A DNA stretch of 64,000 nucleotides from Puerhibacterium puerhi. GTDB lineage: Bacteria > Actinomycetota > Actinomycetes > Actinomycetales > Cellulomonadaceae. The notes below the pieces were generated by a model. It worked only from the letters and a program-made list of their open reading frames with translations. It was not told where the DNA came from and ran no database searches. A program made the translations under genes and the position numbers. Position 1 is the first letter of the stretch, and each line of letters opens with the position of its first letter. The DNA lies in contig NZ_WUWN01000001.1 in assembly GCF_009846865.1 (NCBI RefSeq), positions 186,001-250,000 on the forward strand, written 5' to 3'. This document shows positions 43,555-52,216 of the stretch, piece by piece.

Positions 43555-44892
43555 TCAGCGCGTGGCGGTCCCGGCGGCCGGGGCGGCCACCTCCGTGGCC
43601 CCGTCGACGGCGCGCCGCTGGATGCGCTGCACCGCGCGGCGGGCGGCGAACGTGCCGAGCGCGCCGAGCCACAGCACGATCATGAGGAAGTACATGCCCG
43701 CCGCGGTGGTCCCGGTAACGTCGGTGAAGATGCCGACCACGTACGGGCCGATGAAGCCGCCCAGGTTGCCGAACGAGTTGATCGCCGCGATGGCGACGGC
43801 CGCCGTCGCGCCGGCCAGCACGCCGCTGGGCAGGGCCCAGAACACGCCGGCGATCGAGTACACGCAGAACGCCGCCAGGGAGAGCGCGGCCAGCTGGGCC
43901 ACCGGCGCGTGGAAGAACGCGCTCGCCCCCATGCCCAGGCCGGCGCCGAGGAACAGCACCGCGAGCGGCACCCAGTTCTCGGCGAACTTCCGGGCCGCCC
44001 AGCGCGACGTCACGAGCACGCCGACCAGCGCGAAGACGTACGGGATGTCGGTGAGCAGGCCGGTCTGCATGTTCGAGCTGGAGAACTTGTCCACCACCTG
44101 CGGCAGCCAGAACGACAGGCCGTAGACGCCCACGGTGGACGGGAAGAACAGCAGCGCGAACGTCAGCACGCGCTTGTCGAGCAGGGTGCGCAGCGGGTTC
44201 TTGCCGTCCTCCTGCCCGCGCTCGCGCTTGTCCTTCTCGAGCTCGCCCTCGATCCACGCCACCTCGTCGGCCGAGAGCCACTTCACCGAGCGCGGGCTCT
44301 CCGGCAGGAACTTCCAGGTCGGGATCGCCATGACCATGGCCGCGACGCCGACGACGACGAACAGCCACTGCCAGCCCACCATGCCGAGGCCCTCGACCCC
44401 GAGCAGCCAGCCGGCGAGCGGCGACATGATCAGGAACGCCAGCGGCGCGGAGACGACGAACGTGCCCGTGGCCTTGGTGCGGTGCCGGTGGGGGAACCAG
44501 GTCGTCAGGTAGAAGATCACGCCCGGGTAGAAGCCGGCCTCGGCGACGCCGAGCAGGAACCGCAGCACGTAGAAGCTGATCGGGCCCTGCGTGAGCGCCA
44601 TGAGGGCGGTGATCGCGCCCCAGGTCAGCAGGATGCGCACGAACCACATGCGCGGCCCGTACTTCTGCATCAGGACGTTGCTCGGCACCTCGAACAGGAA
44701 GTACGCGATGAAGAACAGCCCGGCGCCGAGCCCGAAGGCGGCGTCGCCGATCCCGACGTCGGCGCCCATGTGGAGCTGGGCGAACCCGACGGCGGAGCGG
44801 TCGACGTAGGCGACCGTGTAGAGGATGACCAGCAGCGGCAGCAGCTTCAGCGTGATGCGCTTGACGAGTGCCGCTTCGTTGACCGTGACCAC
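43555..44892 (-). CDS. MFS transporter, anion:cation symporter (ACS) type
   Basis: This 445-residue carrier has 12 membrane helices. ACS-type features are the N-terminal YVDRSAVGFAQLHMGADVG (about 29-47), FFIAYFLFEVPSNVLMQKYG (60-79, the family's FFxxYxxxExPsN motif), RFLLGVAEAGFYPGVIFYL near 111 and WLSADEVAWIEGEL near 205. ACS carriers usually move sugar acids or other organic anions (hexuronate, tartrate, phthalate). It is the last gene of an operon with a dehydrogenase, isomerases and a DhaK-type kinase, so a four-carbon sugar acid or polyol is a reasonable substrate guess. GGAG precedes GTG 44892. Confidence 0.9.
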   Translation of the reverse strand: MVTVNEAALVKRITLKLLPLLVILYTVAYVDRSAVGFAQLHMGADVGIGDAAFGLGAGLFFIAYFLFEVPSNVLMQKYGPRMWFVRILLTWGAITALMALTQGPISFYVLRFLLGVAEAGFYPGVIFYLTTWFPHRHRTKATGTFVVSAPLAFLIMSPLAGWLLGVEGLGMVGWQWLFVVVGVAAMVMAIPTWKFLPESPRSVKWLSADEVAWIEGELEKDKRERGQEDGKNPLRTLLDKRVLTFALLFFPSTVGVYGLSFWLPQVVDKFSSSNMQTGLLTDIPYVFALVGVLVTSRWAARKFAENWVPLAVLFLGAGLGMGASAFFHAPVAQLAALSLAAFCVYSIAGVFWALPSGVLAGATAAVAIAAINSFGNLGGFIGPYVVGIFTDVTGTTAAGMYFLMIVLWLGALGTFAARRAVQRIQRRAVDGATEVAAPAAGTATR

Positions 44893-44950
44893 GAAGACTC
44901 CTGTGTCTGTGGGAGTCGGGCAGCGATGCCCGGAGGGGGAGGGAGGGACG

Positions 44951-45913
44951 TCAGGCCGTCGGGGCCGGACCGAGGGTGCGCACCAGGCGACCCATCTCGC
45001 TGTACGCCTTGTTGCGGTAGGCGACGAGCGCCTTGACCTGCTCCGGCGTGTAGTCGCGCAGCAGGCCCTTGCCGTTCTTCACGCCGCGACGGTCGTCGGC
45101 CACGGCGTCCTTGATGAGCTGCGGGGTGGCCAGGCGCTCGCCGAAGGCCTCCTCGAAGGTGCGGAAGCCGCCGGCGTAGACGTCGAGCCCGGCCTGGTCC
45201 GCGATCGCGAACGGACCGAAGAAGCCGAGGCGGAACCCGAACGTGGTACGCACGATCGTGTCGATGTCCTCGGGGGTCGCGATGCCCTCCTCGGCGATCG
45301 ACATGGCCTCCTTGAGCAGCACGTACTGCAGGCGGTTGAGCACGAAGCCCGGCACGTCGGCCACGATCGCCGCCTGCCGGTTCGCACGGCCCAGCAGCTC
45401 CTTGACCACGGGCACGACCGCCTCGTCGGTCTTGTCGCCCAGCACCAGCTCGACGCCCGGGATGAAGGGCGCCGGGTTGGAGAAGTGCACCGTGAGGAAC
45501 CGCTCCGGGTTCTGCACGGCGGTCGACAGGGTGCGCGCCGGGATGGTGGACGTGTTGGAGCCGATGATGGCGTCCGGCCGCGCCGCGGCGGAGATGCGGG
45601 CCAGCACGTCGTGCTTGACCTCGACCTGCTCGAAGACCGCCTCCTCGACGAAGTCGACGTCGGCGACGGCCTCCTCGATCGACGGCGCCGCGGACAGGTT
45701 GGCGCGGATCGTCTCGGTGGCACCGGCGTCGAACAGGCCGGCGTCCTCGAACTCGCGGGCCTCGACGAGCAGCCGCTCGAGCGCCGCCTTCGCCGCGTCG
45801 GCGGAGACGTCGGCGATGGTGACGGGCAGCCCGGCCAGCGCGAGGGACTGGGCGATGCCGCCGCCCATGTAGCCGGCCCCGACGACGGCGACGGTGCTGA
45901 TGCTGGTGACCAC
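44951..45913 (-). CDS. 3-hydroxyacyl-CoA dehydrogenase-family oxidoreductase (L-gulonate 3-dehydrogenase-like length)
   Basis: This 320-residue NAD-dependent enzyme starts at GTG 45913 (GAGGAGG upstream). The Rossmann motif is VAVVGAGYMGGGIAQSLALA (about residues 8-27). The catalytic histidine is in LTVHFSNPAPFIPGVELV near 147, with SNTSTIPARTL near 125. The C-terminal helical domain (about 190-285) includes GFVLNRLQYVLLKEAMSIAE. At about 320 residues it resembles the lambda-crystallin/L-gulonate 3-dehydrogenase group as well as beta-hydroxyacyl-CoA enzymes. In this operon it more likely oxidises a sugar acid or polyol than an acyl-CoA. No fatty-acid genes are adjacent. Confidence 0.88.
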   Translation of the reverse strand: MVTSISTVAVVGAGYMGGGIAQSLALAGLPVTIADVSADAAKAALERLLVEAREFEDAGLFDAGATETIRANLSAAPSIEEAVADVDFVEEAVFEQVEVKHDVLARISAAARPDAIIGSNTSTIPARTLSTAVQNPERFLTVHFSNPAPFIPGVELVLGDKTDEAVVPVVKELLGRANRQAAIVADVPGFVLNRLQYVLLKEAMSIAEEGIATPEDIDTIVRTTFGFRLGFFGPFAIADQAGLDVYAGGFRTFEEAFGERLATPQLIKDAVADDRRGVKNGKGLLRDYTPEQVKALVAYRNKAYSEMGRLVRTLGPAPTA

Positions 45914-45989
45914 GATGGTCCTCCTCAGGGGGTGCTGTGGTGCAGGGGGTGGTGCAGGGGAAGGGAGATCAGGGGGTGGGTGGCGCGGC

Positions 45990-46799
45990 TCAGCGCGGGA
46001 CCGCTGCCCCGAGCCGGCGGGCCTCGGCGAGGACCTCGCCCAGGGCGGCGACGTCGTGCGCGAAGCGGCCGAGGAACACGCCGTCGACCGCGGGTGCCAG
46101 GGCCGTGAGGGTGCCGGGACCGGCCGCGCCACCGTAGACGACGCGGCCCGGCACGCCGAGCTCGGCCAGGGCGGCGTGCAGCCGGTCCGCGACGGCGACG
46201 ACGTGGTCGGGCCCCGCGGGCTTGGGCGCGCCGATGGCCCACACGGGCTCGTAGCCGACGACGACGTCCGTGGCGCCGCTGCCGGCGAGGGCGTCCGCGA
46301 GCTGGGCGGCGGCCACGTCGGCCGCCTCCTGCGCGGGCACCCGCTCGGTCTCGCCGACGCACAGCAGCGGCACGACGCCGGCCGCGGCCAGCCGGCCGAC
46401 CTTGGCGCGCACGACCTCGTCGGTGTCGCCGAACCGGGCGCGCCGCTCGGCGTGCCCGACGACGGCGTACCGGCAGCCCAGCTCGGCCAGCAGGGGCGCG
46501 GTGACCTCGCCGGTCTGCGCCCCGGCGTCGGACGGCGCGACGTCCTGCGCGCCCCACGCCACGGCGGTGCCCTCGAGGATCCGCGCCGCGACGGGCACGA
46601 GCGGGAACGACGGCAGCACGGCCAGCTCGACCGCGGCACCGGCGCCCTCGGCGCCGTCGGTCGCCGCGCCGCCGGCCGCGAGGTCGCGGACCCCGGTCAG
46701 CCAGTCCGCGGTCGCCGCCGCGCCCAGGTAGGCCTTGAGCGAGACGGCGACCAGCGGCGGCCGCTGCACCGGCGCGGGCGCCGGCGTGGACGAGGTCAT
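45990..46799 (-). CDS. Triosephosphate isomerase-like enzyme, probable catabolic paralogue
   Basis: This 269-residue TIM-barrel isomerase retains the catalytic histidine in YAVVGHAERRARFG (near residue 115) and the glutamate in VVVGYEPVWAIGAPKP (near 183), with the phosphate loop RVVYGGAAGPGTL near 217. The N-terminal motif reads SLKAY where housekeeping TpiA has NWKMN, so the lysine is kept but the asparagine is replaced. TpiA paralogues beside RpiB and DhaK-type kinases interconvert tetrulose phosphates in erythritol/threitol pathways. ATG 46799 overlaps the rpiB-like stop (ATGA). It is not the glycolytic copy by context. Confidence 0.88.
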   Translation of the reverse strand: MTSSTPAPAPVQRPPLVAVSLKAYLGAAATADWLTGVRDLAAGGAATDGAEGAGAAVELAVLPSFPLVPVAARILEGTAVAWGAQDVAPSDAGAQTGEVTAPLLAELGCRYAVVGHAERRARFGDTDEVVRAKVGRLAAAGVVPLLCVGETERVPAQEAADVAAAQLADALAGSGATDVVVGYEPVWAIGAPKPAGPDHVVAVADRLHAALAELGVPGRVVYGGAAGPGTLTALAPAVDGVFLGRFAHDVAALGEVLAEARRLGAAVPR

Positions 46800-47293
46800 C
46801 AGCAGGACCCGGCGGCCTCGGGTGCGGTGCCGGCGGCGGCCTCGACCTCGCTGATCGCCGCGACCTTGGGCGCGGACGACGAGGCCGGGTCGAACCGGTA
46901 GCCGAGCCACTCGCGCACCAGGCGCTTGGCGAGCTCGATGCCGATGACGCGCTGGCCCATGCACAGCACCTGCGCGTCGTTGGACAGCACCGAGCGCTCG
47001 ACGGAGAACGAGTCGTGCGCCGTGACCGCGCGCACCCCCGGCACCTTGTTCGCCGAGATGGCCACGCCGAGGCCCGTGCCGCAGATCAGCAGGGCCCGGT
47101 CGGCCTCGCCCGCGGCGACCATGCGGGCCGCGGTGGCGCCGACGTAGGGGTAGTGCGTGTGCTCGTCCGAGCCCACGCCGACGTCGACCACCGACGCGAC
47201 GCGCTCGTCCTTCTCGAGCTCGGCCTTGAGGATCTCCTTGTAGTCGAACCCCGCGTCGTCGGAGCCGACCACCAGGCGCAGCGTGTCGGTCAT
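46799..47293 (-). CDS. RpiB/LacAB-family sugar-phosphate isomerase
   Basis: This 164-residue isomerase has the RpiB pattern: [19 protein letters not shown] (residues 8-26), [16 protein letters not shown] near 37-52, the catalytic cysteine in [20 protein letters not shown] (near 71) and [20 protein letters not shown] near 90. The family includes ribose-5-phosphate and erythrose/erythrulose-4-phosphate isomerases (EryI/DerI). Both ends overlap neighbours by ATGA, so it is tightly co-translated with the DhaKL-like kinase and the TpiA-like isomerase. A tetrose-phosphate role is inferred from that context. Confidence 0.92.
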   Translation of the reverse strand: MTDTLRLVVGSDDAGFDYKEILKAELEKDERVASVVDVGVGSDEHTHYPYVGATAARMVAAGEADRALLICGTGLGVAISANKVPGVRAVTAHDSFSVERSVLSNDAQVLCMGQRVIGIELAKRLVREWLGYRFDPASSSAPKVAAISEVEAAAGTAPEAAGSC

Positions 47294-49032
47294 CAGGAAC
47301 CCACCTTCGTCTCGTCAGCGGCGGCGCCGAGCACGGCGCCGGCCTCGGCCAGGAGCATCGCGAGCGACGTCGCACCCGGGTCGGGCACGCCGAGGCTCTT
47401 GTCGCCCAGCACGCGGGAGCGGCCACGGCGGGCCGCGATGTCCTTCGTGGACTCGGCGCCGGAGCGGGCGGCGTCGACGGCCGCGCCCCAGGCGGCGGCC
47501 AGGTCGGTGCCGTCGCCGTGGGTGGCGACGAGCGTCTCGGTCGCGGGCGCGAGCGCGTCGACGAGCGTCTTGTCGCCCGGGCGCGCACCGCCGATGCCCG
47601 TGACCGCGTCGTGGAAGGCCTGGACGCCGCGCACGGCGTCGTCGGCGCTCACGTCGGCGTCGGCCGGCAGCACGTCGGCCAGCGCCAGCAGCCCCACGCC
47701 CCACAGGGCCCCGGAGGTGCCGCCGGCCTTGTCCGCCCACGCGTCGGCGGCGCGGCGCAGCACGGACGGCGCGTCGCCGTCCGCCTCGAGCGCGGCGTCC
47801 GCGGCCGCGACGGCGGCGTCGATGCCGCGGCACATGCCCCGGCCGTGGTCGCCGTCGCCGGCGATCGCGTCGAGCCGGCCCAGCTCCTCCTCCGCGCCGT
47901 GCAGGGCGTCCTGCCAGCGGTGCAGCACCTCGGCCACCTGGCGGGCGGCGCGGCGGCCGGCCTCGGTGGTGGCGGCGGTCAGCGCGGGCTCCGGCTCGGC
48001 CAGCGCCTCGGGCGCCGCGGTCTCGGGCGCCGCGCGCCACGAGCCGTGGTGGAACGCCGGGGTGTCGGCGGGCGCGAGCCACAGCGGCTCGAGCTCGTCG
48101 TCCAGCCACGCCACGGTGAGCGAGCAGCCGGCCATGTCGAGGCTGGTGACGTACTCGCCGACCAGCGGCGCGACCAGCGTGACGCCCCGCTCGACCAGCA
48201 GGTCGCTCACCCGGTCCCACAGGACGAAGAGCTCCTCGTACTTCACGTCGCCCAGGCCGTTGAGGATGACGGCGGCGCGGCCGTCGGCGTCCGCGGGGCG
48301 CTCGGCGAGCACGCGGTCGACCATCTCCTGCGCGAGCACCGCGGCCGAGGGGCGGGGCTCCTCCCCCACGCCCGGCTCGCCGTGGATGCCCAGGCCCCAG
48401 CCGACCACGCCCTCGTCGAGGTGGAACAGCGGCGCCTCCGCGCCCGGCAGCGTGCAGCCGTCGAAGGCGACGCCGAAGGAGAACGTGCGGTCGTTGGCGT
48501 GCGCGGCCAGCCGGGTGACCTCGGCGAGGTCGGCGCCGGCCTCGGCGGCCGCGCCGGCCACCTTGAAGACCACCAGGTCGCCGGCGACGCCGCGCCGCTC
48601 GGCGGCGCGCTCCGGCGGGGCGGAGACGACGTCGTCGGTCACCGCGAGCACGGAGACCTCCATGCCCTGCGCGCGCAGGCGGCTGGCGGCGGCGCCGAAG
48701 TTCAGCACGTCGCCGGCGTAGTTGCCGAACGACAACCACACGCCGGCGCCGGCGTCGGCGGCGCGGCAGACGTCGATGACCTGGCGCGTCGACGGCGAGG
48801 CGAACACCTCGCCGCACACCGCGGCGTCGGCGAGCCCGTCACCGATCACGCCGGCGAACGCCGGGTAGTGGCCGGAACCGCCGCCGACGACGACGGCGAC
48901 CTTGCCGGGGCGGGTGCCGTCGGCGCGGGCGATGCCGCCGGGGACGCTGCGGAGCCGGCCGGGGTGGGCCTTGACCAGGCCGGAGAGCGCCTCGCGGGCG
49001 AAGTCCTCGGGCCGGTTGTGGACGTACGTCAT
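47293..49032 (-). CDS. Fused DhaK-DhaL kinase (dihydroxyacetone/erythrulose kinase type)
   Basis: This 579-residue ATP-dependent kinase combines two domains. DhaK (about residues 1-330) has [20 protein letters not shown] near 43-62 and the substrate-binding histidine in [15 protein letters not shown] near 215. DhaL (about 370-575) has the nucleotide/Mg motif [15 protein letters not shown] near 390 and [14 protein letters not shown] near 430. The C-terminal [20 protein letters not shown] and [13 protein letters not shown] match the ATP-using single-chain enzymes. Substrate could be dihydroxyacetone or D-erythrulose; the adjacent RpiB- and TpiA-like isomerases favour a tetrulose, or a C4 acid degraded to dihydroxyacetone. 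Confidence 0.93.
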   Translation of the reverse strand: MTYVHNRPEDFAREALSGLVKAHPGRLRSVPGGIARADGTRPGKVAVVVGGGSGHYPAFAGVIGDGLADAAVCGEVFASPSTRQVIDVCRAADAGAGVWLSFGNYAGDVLNFGAAASRLRAQGMEVSVLAVTDDVVSAPPERAAERRGVAGDLVVFKVAGAAAEAGADLAEVTRLAAHANDRTFSFGVAFDGCTLPGAEAPLFHLDEGVVGWGLGIHGEPGVGEEPRPSAAVLAQEMVDRVLAERPADADGRAAVILNGLGDVKYEELFVLWDRVSDLLVERGVTLVAPLVGEYVTSLDMAGCSLTVAWLDDELEPLWLAPADTPAFHHGSWRAAPETAAPEALAEPEPALTAATTEAGRRAARQVAEVLHRWQDALHGAEEELGRLDAIAGDGDHGRGMCRGIDAAVAAADAALEADGDAPSVLRRAADAWADKAGGTSGALWGVGLLALADVLPADADVSADDAVRGVQAFHDAVTGIGGARPGDKTLVDALAPATETLVATHGDGTDLAAAWGAAVDAARSGAESTKDIAARRGRSRVLGDKSLGVPDPGATSLAMLLAEAGAVLGAAADETKVGS

Positions 49033-49072
49033 GAGACCTGCACCTTTGCTCGTGTCGTCAGTCGGTCGCGGG

Positions 49073-50002
49073 TCAGCGGCCCGCGGAGCGCAGCACGCCG
49101 CGGATGTACTCGCGGTTGAGCGCGGCCACGCCGAGGCTGTCGGAGCCGTAGTGCTCGCAGACGAAGACGCCCTCGAAGCCCAGCTCCAGCGCCCGGCGGA
49201 TGTGGTTGCGGTAGTTCACGACGCCCGAGACCAGCGGCGCCGGGTGGGTGGCGTAGGTGCCCGTCGTCGGGTCCTCGTCACGCGTGTAGTTCTTGATGTG
49301 CCAGAAGTTCGTGAACGGCAGGACCTTCTCGAACATCGTGGGGATGTCCTCGATCGGGCGGTGCAGGCGCACCAGGTTGCCCAGGTCGGGATTGAGGCCC
49401 ACGTTCTCGCGGTCGACGTCCTGCACGAACCGCACGGCGAGGTCCGGGGTGCCGATGAAGGTGTCCTCGTACATCTCGAGGCTGATCGCCACGCCCACCT
49501 CGGCGGCGTGGTCGGCCAGCTCGCGGATGCGGCGGATCGCCTCGTCGCGCGCGGCGGGGTCATCGACCGGGTCGTGGTGCCCCTCGGCCAGCCAGAACCA
49601 CAGCGCCTTCTGCTGGGCCGGCGTGAGGTCCTGCATGAAGCCGAAGTTCACGACCTCGGCGCCGAGCGCCGGCGCGCGGTCGATGATCGCGTGGCCGATG
49701 CGCAGGTAGTCGTCGCCGCGCTTCGCGTCGACGACGCTGCGGCGGGTGGTCGAGACCGACGGGACCGCCAGGCCGACCTCCTTGAGGACGGCGAGCAGCT
49801 CGCCGAACCGGGCGTCCGACAGCTCGCCGATCGACAGCCAGGCGTCCGTGGGGTCGACGTCGGTGAACCCGAGGTCGGCGACCTGCTGGAGCTGGGAGCG
49901 CCACGACTCGGCGGGCGCCTCGAGGTTGGGGGTCCCGTCGGCCGTCGTCGAGCCGAAGGACAGCATGTTGGCCGCGATGGGCCAGGTGTCAGCAGTGCGC
50001 AC
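49073..50002 (-). CDS. Sugar phosphate isomerase/epimerase-like TIM-barrel protein
   Basis: This 309-residue protein has the AP-endonuclease-2/xylose-isomerase-like TIM fold: ESWRSQLQQVADLGFTDVDP (about residues 32-51), PSVSTTRRSVVDAKRGDDYL near 82, ISLEMYEDTFIGTPDLAVRF near 173 with the metal glutamate, NVGLNPDLGNLVRLHRP near 199, FTNFWHIKNYTRDEDP near 230 with the metal histidine, and a terminal glutamate in GVFVCEHYGSD near 285. Such enzymes isomerise or epimerise free or phosphorylated sugars. It is the first gene of the operon, directly behind a palindromic operator. Reaction not assignable. Confidence 0.88.
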   Translation of the reverse strand: MRTADTWPIAANMLSFGSTTADGTPNLEAPAESWRSQLQQVADLGFTDVDPTDAWLSIGELSDARFGELLAVLKEVGLAVPSVSTTRRSVVDAKRGDDYLRIGHAIIDRAPALGAEVVNFGFMQDLTPAQQKALWFWLAEGHHDPVDDPAARDEAIRRIRELADHAAEVGVAISLEMYEDTFIGTPDLAVRFVQDVDRENVGLNPDLGNLVRLHRPIEDIPTMFEKVLPFTNFWHIKNYTRDEDPTTGTYATHPAPLVSGVVNYRNHIRRALELGFEGVFVCEHYGSDSLGVAALNREYIRGVLRSAGR

Positions 50003-50029
50003 AATGATCTCCGTCGATCGGACGTCTTC

Positions 50030-50049
50030 GTGTTTCCTATAGGAAACAC
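50030..50049. promoter_or_regulatory. Perfect 20-bp operator palindrome GTGTTTCCTATAGGAAACAC
   Basis: A perfectly symmetric 20-mer, A/T-rich compared with its surroundings, lies 28 bases upstream of the first gene of the 44-50 kb operon. TATAGG within it could also be part of the -10 region, so a bound repressor would block the promoter. The nearby FCD-type GntR regulator (42736-43422) is the leading candidate to bind it. Confidence 0.75.
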
Positions 50050-50098
50050 GCTCGGCGTTGCCTCGTCAAACCGGGACCTCCGCGGCCCGCACGACCAC

Positions 50099-50150
50099 GG
50101 GTCCCTGGCGGTCCGAGACAGACCCCTCTGTCTCGGACCGCCAGGGACCC
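50099..50150. terminator. Perfect 24-bp hairpin downstream of the ABC operon
   Basis: Arms 50099-50122 and 50127-50150 pair without mismatch around a CCCC loop. The element ends the leftward ABC operon (last stop at 50225) and insulates the next operon's promoter at about 50050. Confidence 0.85.
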
Positions 50151-50224
50151 GGAATGCGGCGCGCGAGCGCGGGTGCGGCGCGGGTGCGGCGCGGGTGCAG
50201 CGCCGTGGCCGGCGCTGGCGGAGG

Positions 50225-51037
50225 TCAGTCGCCGCCCTGCGGCGAGCCCAGCAGGGTGCGCACCCGGCTCGCCACGCGGTGGAACTCGGGGTCCTCCATC
50301 GCGGCGGTGTAGTCGCGCACGGGCGGCAGGTCCACCCGCAGCTCCTCCACCACGCGGCTCGGGCGCGGGCCCATCACCACGACCCGGTCGCCGAGGTAGA
50401 CGGCCTCGGGGACCGAGTGGGTCACCAGCAGCACGGTGACCCCGGCCTCGCGGCACACCCGCTGCAGCTCGACGTTCATCCGCTCGCGGGTCAGCGCGTC
50501 GAGGGCACCGAACGGCTCGTCCATGAGCAGCACGTCCGGCTCGTGCAGCAGCGCCCGGCACAGCGAGACGCGCTGCTGCATGCCGCCGGACAGCTCGTGC
50601 GGCATGGCCTTCTCGAAGCCGCTGAGGCCCGTGGTCTCGATCAGCTCGGCGCAGCGACGGCGGGCCGCCGCCGCGTCCATGCCCCGCATCTCCGCCTGCA
50701 GCAGGATGTTGCCCTCGGCGGTGCGCCAGTCCAGCAGGGCGGCGCGCTGGAACACGAAGCCGATGTCGGGCCGCGGGCCCGCCACGACGTCGCCCCGCAG
50801 CCGCACCTGCCCGGTGGTGGGGGCCACCAGGCCGGCGACCACCTTGAGCAGCGTCGACTTGCCGCAGCCGGAGGGCCCAACGATGGAGACGAACTCCCCC
50901 GGCCGCACCGCGAGGTCCACCTCGCCGAGCGCGCTCGTCGAGGCACGCTTCGAACGGAACGTCACGGACACCCCGTCGACGGACACGACGTCCTGCGCCG
51001 TCCCGGCGACCCCCGGCTCCTCGGTCAGCGTCGTCAC
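50225..51037 (-). CDS. ABC importer ATPase (nitrate/taurine/thiamine-precursor type)
   Basis: This 270-residue ATPase starts at GTG 51037 (AGGAGGGG upstream). Motifs are Walker A VGPSGCGKST (about residues 47-56), Q-loop GFVFQRAALLDWRTAEGN near 91, signature LSGGMQQRVSL near 150, Walker B DVLLMDEPFGALDALTRE near 170 and switch His VTHSVPEAVYLGDRV near 204. It belongs to the SsuB/TauB/NrtD/ThiZ subfamily. An in-frame ATG at 51103 with its own weak ribosome binding site would add an N-terminus of repeated Thr-Arg-Ala-Arg encoded by a 12-bp tandem repeat; I judge it less likely. It follows the binding protein and permease genes. Confidence 0.92.
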   Translation of the reverse strand: MTTLTEEPGVAGTAQDVVSVDGVSVTFRSKRASTSALGEVDLAVRPGEFVSIVGPSGCGKSTLLKVVAGLVAPTTGQVRLRGDVVAGPRPDIGFVFQRAALLDWRTAEGNILLQAEMRGMDAAAARRRCAELIETTGLSGFEKAMPHELSGGMQQRVSLCRALLHEPDVLLMDEPFGALDALTRERMNVELQRVCREAGVTVLLVTHSVPEAVYLGDRVVVMGPRPSRVVEELRVDLPPVRDYTAAMEDPEFHRVASRVRTLLGSPQGGD

Positions 51038-51050
51038 TGCCCCTCCTGCC

Positions 51051-51086
51051 CTCGTCCGTGCCCTCGTCCGTGCCCTCGTCCGTGCC
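51051..51086 (-). repeat. Three copies of a 12-bp tandem repeat
   Basis: CTCGTCCGTGCC occurs three times head to tail, with a partial fourth, between the binding-protein stop and the ATPase start. Confidence 0.9.
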
Positions 51087-51108
51087 CTCGTCGCGGTCAC
51101 CATGGCTC

Positions 51109-52149
51109 TCACTCCCCCGACGGGGCGAACGCGTCGTCGTAGTACTCCTCGACGCCCTTGCCGCCCTCGATCAGGCCGGCGGTCGACAGCACGTCGAGCG
51201 TGTTCTGCCAGTCCGCCGGGTCGTTGGCGCCCGGGGCCTGGCCCTCGGTCTCGTCCGTGTGCAGCAGCTCGACCGTCTGCTGCCACTGCTCCAGGAGCAC
51301 GTCCTTCGCCGGCATCTGCGGGTCCTTGCCCTCCATCGACGCCACGGCCGCCTCCGGGTCCTCGGCCGCCGCCGCGAACGCCTCTGACGTGGCCGCGACC
51401 ATGTCCGAGACCAGCTCGGCGTCGTCGGTGATCGTGCCCGTGCTGGCGACCAGGCCGTTGGAGTAGAAGCTCAGGCCGACGTCGGAGTAGCGCAGGTAGC
51501 TCACCTCCCTGCCGCTCTTGGCGGCGATCGTCGGGCCCTGGTCGTGGGCGAACCCGATCAGGCCGTCGACCTGCTCGGTGAGCATCGCCGACACCTTGCC
51601 CGCCGCGTCGAGGTTCTGCTGCTTGACGTCGTCCGGGCCGAGCCCGGCAGCCTCGAGGTACATGGGGAACGTGGTGGTCGGGGCGTCGCCGGCCGAGACC
51701 GCGATGGTCTTGCCGGCCAGGTCGGCCGGCTCCGCGATCCCCGAGTCGGCGAACACCTGCACCGCCGACGGCGTCGTCTGGAGGAAGACGCCGACGCTGC
51801 GGGCGTCGACGCCCTTGTCCACGTTGGCCAGCAGCGCGGGCGTGTCCGCCCAGCCGAACTCGACCTGGCCGCCGCCGACGGCCTGGACCGTCTTGGTGGA
51901 GCCCTGGCCGGCCTCGATCGTCAGGTCGATGCCGTGGTCGGCGAAGATGCCCTGCTCGACGCCGTAGTAGAAGGGCGCGTGCTCGCCGTACGGGTACCAG
52001 TTGAGCATCAGCGTCACGGCGCGGGACTCGTCGCCGCCGCTCGCGGCCGAGCCGCCCGCGGCGTCCGAGGAGGCGCAGCCGGCGAGCGCGAGGGCGGTGG
52101 CCGCGACGGCAGCCGCTGCGGCCAGGGACGTGTGCCGGGGGTGGGACAT
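51109..52149 (-). CDS. ABC transporter substrate-binding lipoprotein, NMT1/THI5-like
   Basis: This 346-residue lipoprotein has a signal peptide and lipobox LALAGCASS with Cys near residue 25. The mature protein follows the NMT1/THI5-like pattern: VTLMLNWYPYGEHAPFYYGV (about 45-64), EQGIFADHGIDLTIEAGQGS near 65-84, GQVEFGWADTPALL near 95, VGVFLQTTPSAVQVFADSGI and DLAGKTIAVSAGDAPTTTFP near 130-150. The NWYP-H-PFYYG motif is typical of proteins binding aromatic or heterocyclic compounds such as pyrimidine or thiamine precursors, but related ones bind other small molecules. Substrate unknown. It is co-transcribed with ABC permease and ATPase. Confidence 0.92.
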   Translation of the reverse strand: MSHPRHTSLAAAAAVAATALALAGCASSDAAGGSAASGGDESRAVTLMLNWYPYGEHAPFYYGVEQGIFADHGIDLTIEAGQGSTKTVQAVGGGQVEFGWADTPALLANVDKGVDARSVGVFLQTTPSAVQVFADSGIAEPADLAGKTIAVSAGDAPTTTFPMYLEAAGLGPDDVKQQNLDAAGKVSAMLTEQVDGLIGFAHDQGPTIAAKSGREVSYLRYSDVGLSFYSNGLVASTGTITDDAELVSDMVAATSEAFAAAAEDPEAAVASMEGKDPQMPAKDVLLEQWQQTVELLHTDETEGQAPGANDPADWQNTLDVLSTAGLIEGGKGVEEYYDDAFAPSGE

Positions 52150-52216
52150 GGATGTGCTCCTTTGCACGGGGGCGGGGTGCCGCGGCCGCCGACGGCGGCG
52201 CGGGCCGGTCTGTCGG

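Noticed and set aside
44951-45913. Fatty-acid beta-oxidation enzyme
   Set aside because: No acyl-CoA genes are near. The operon partners act on sugars, so a hydroxy-acid or polyol dehydrogenase is more likely, though not proven.
45990-47293. Housekeeping tpiA and ribose-5-phosphate isomerase genes
   Set aside because: The overlapping operon with a DhaK-type kinase, MFS carrier and dehydrogenase, and the changed NWK motif, point to catabolic paralogues. The glycolytic tpiA normally sits with gapA and pgk.
49073-50002. Endonuclease IV (DNA repair)
   Set aside because: The TIM-barrel fold is shared, but the gene belongs to a sugar operon and lacks the full set of nine zinc ligands expected for Nfo.
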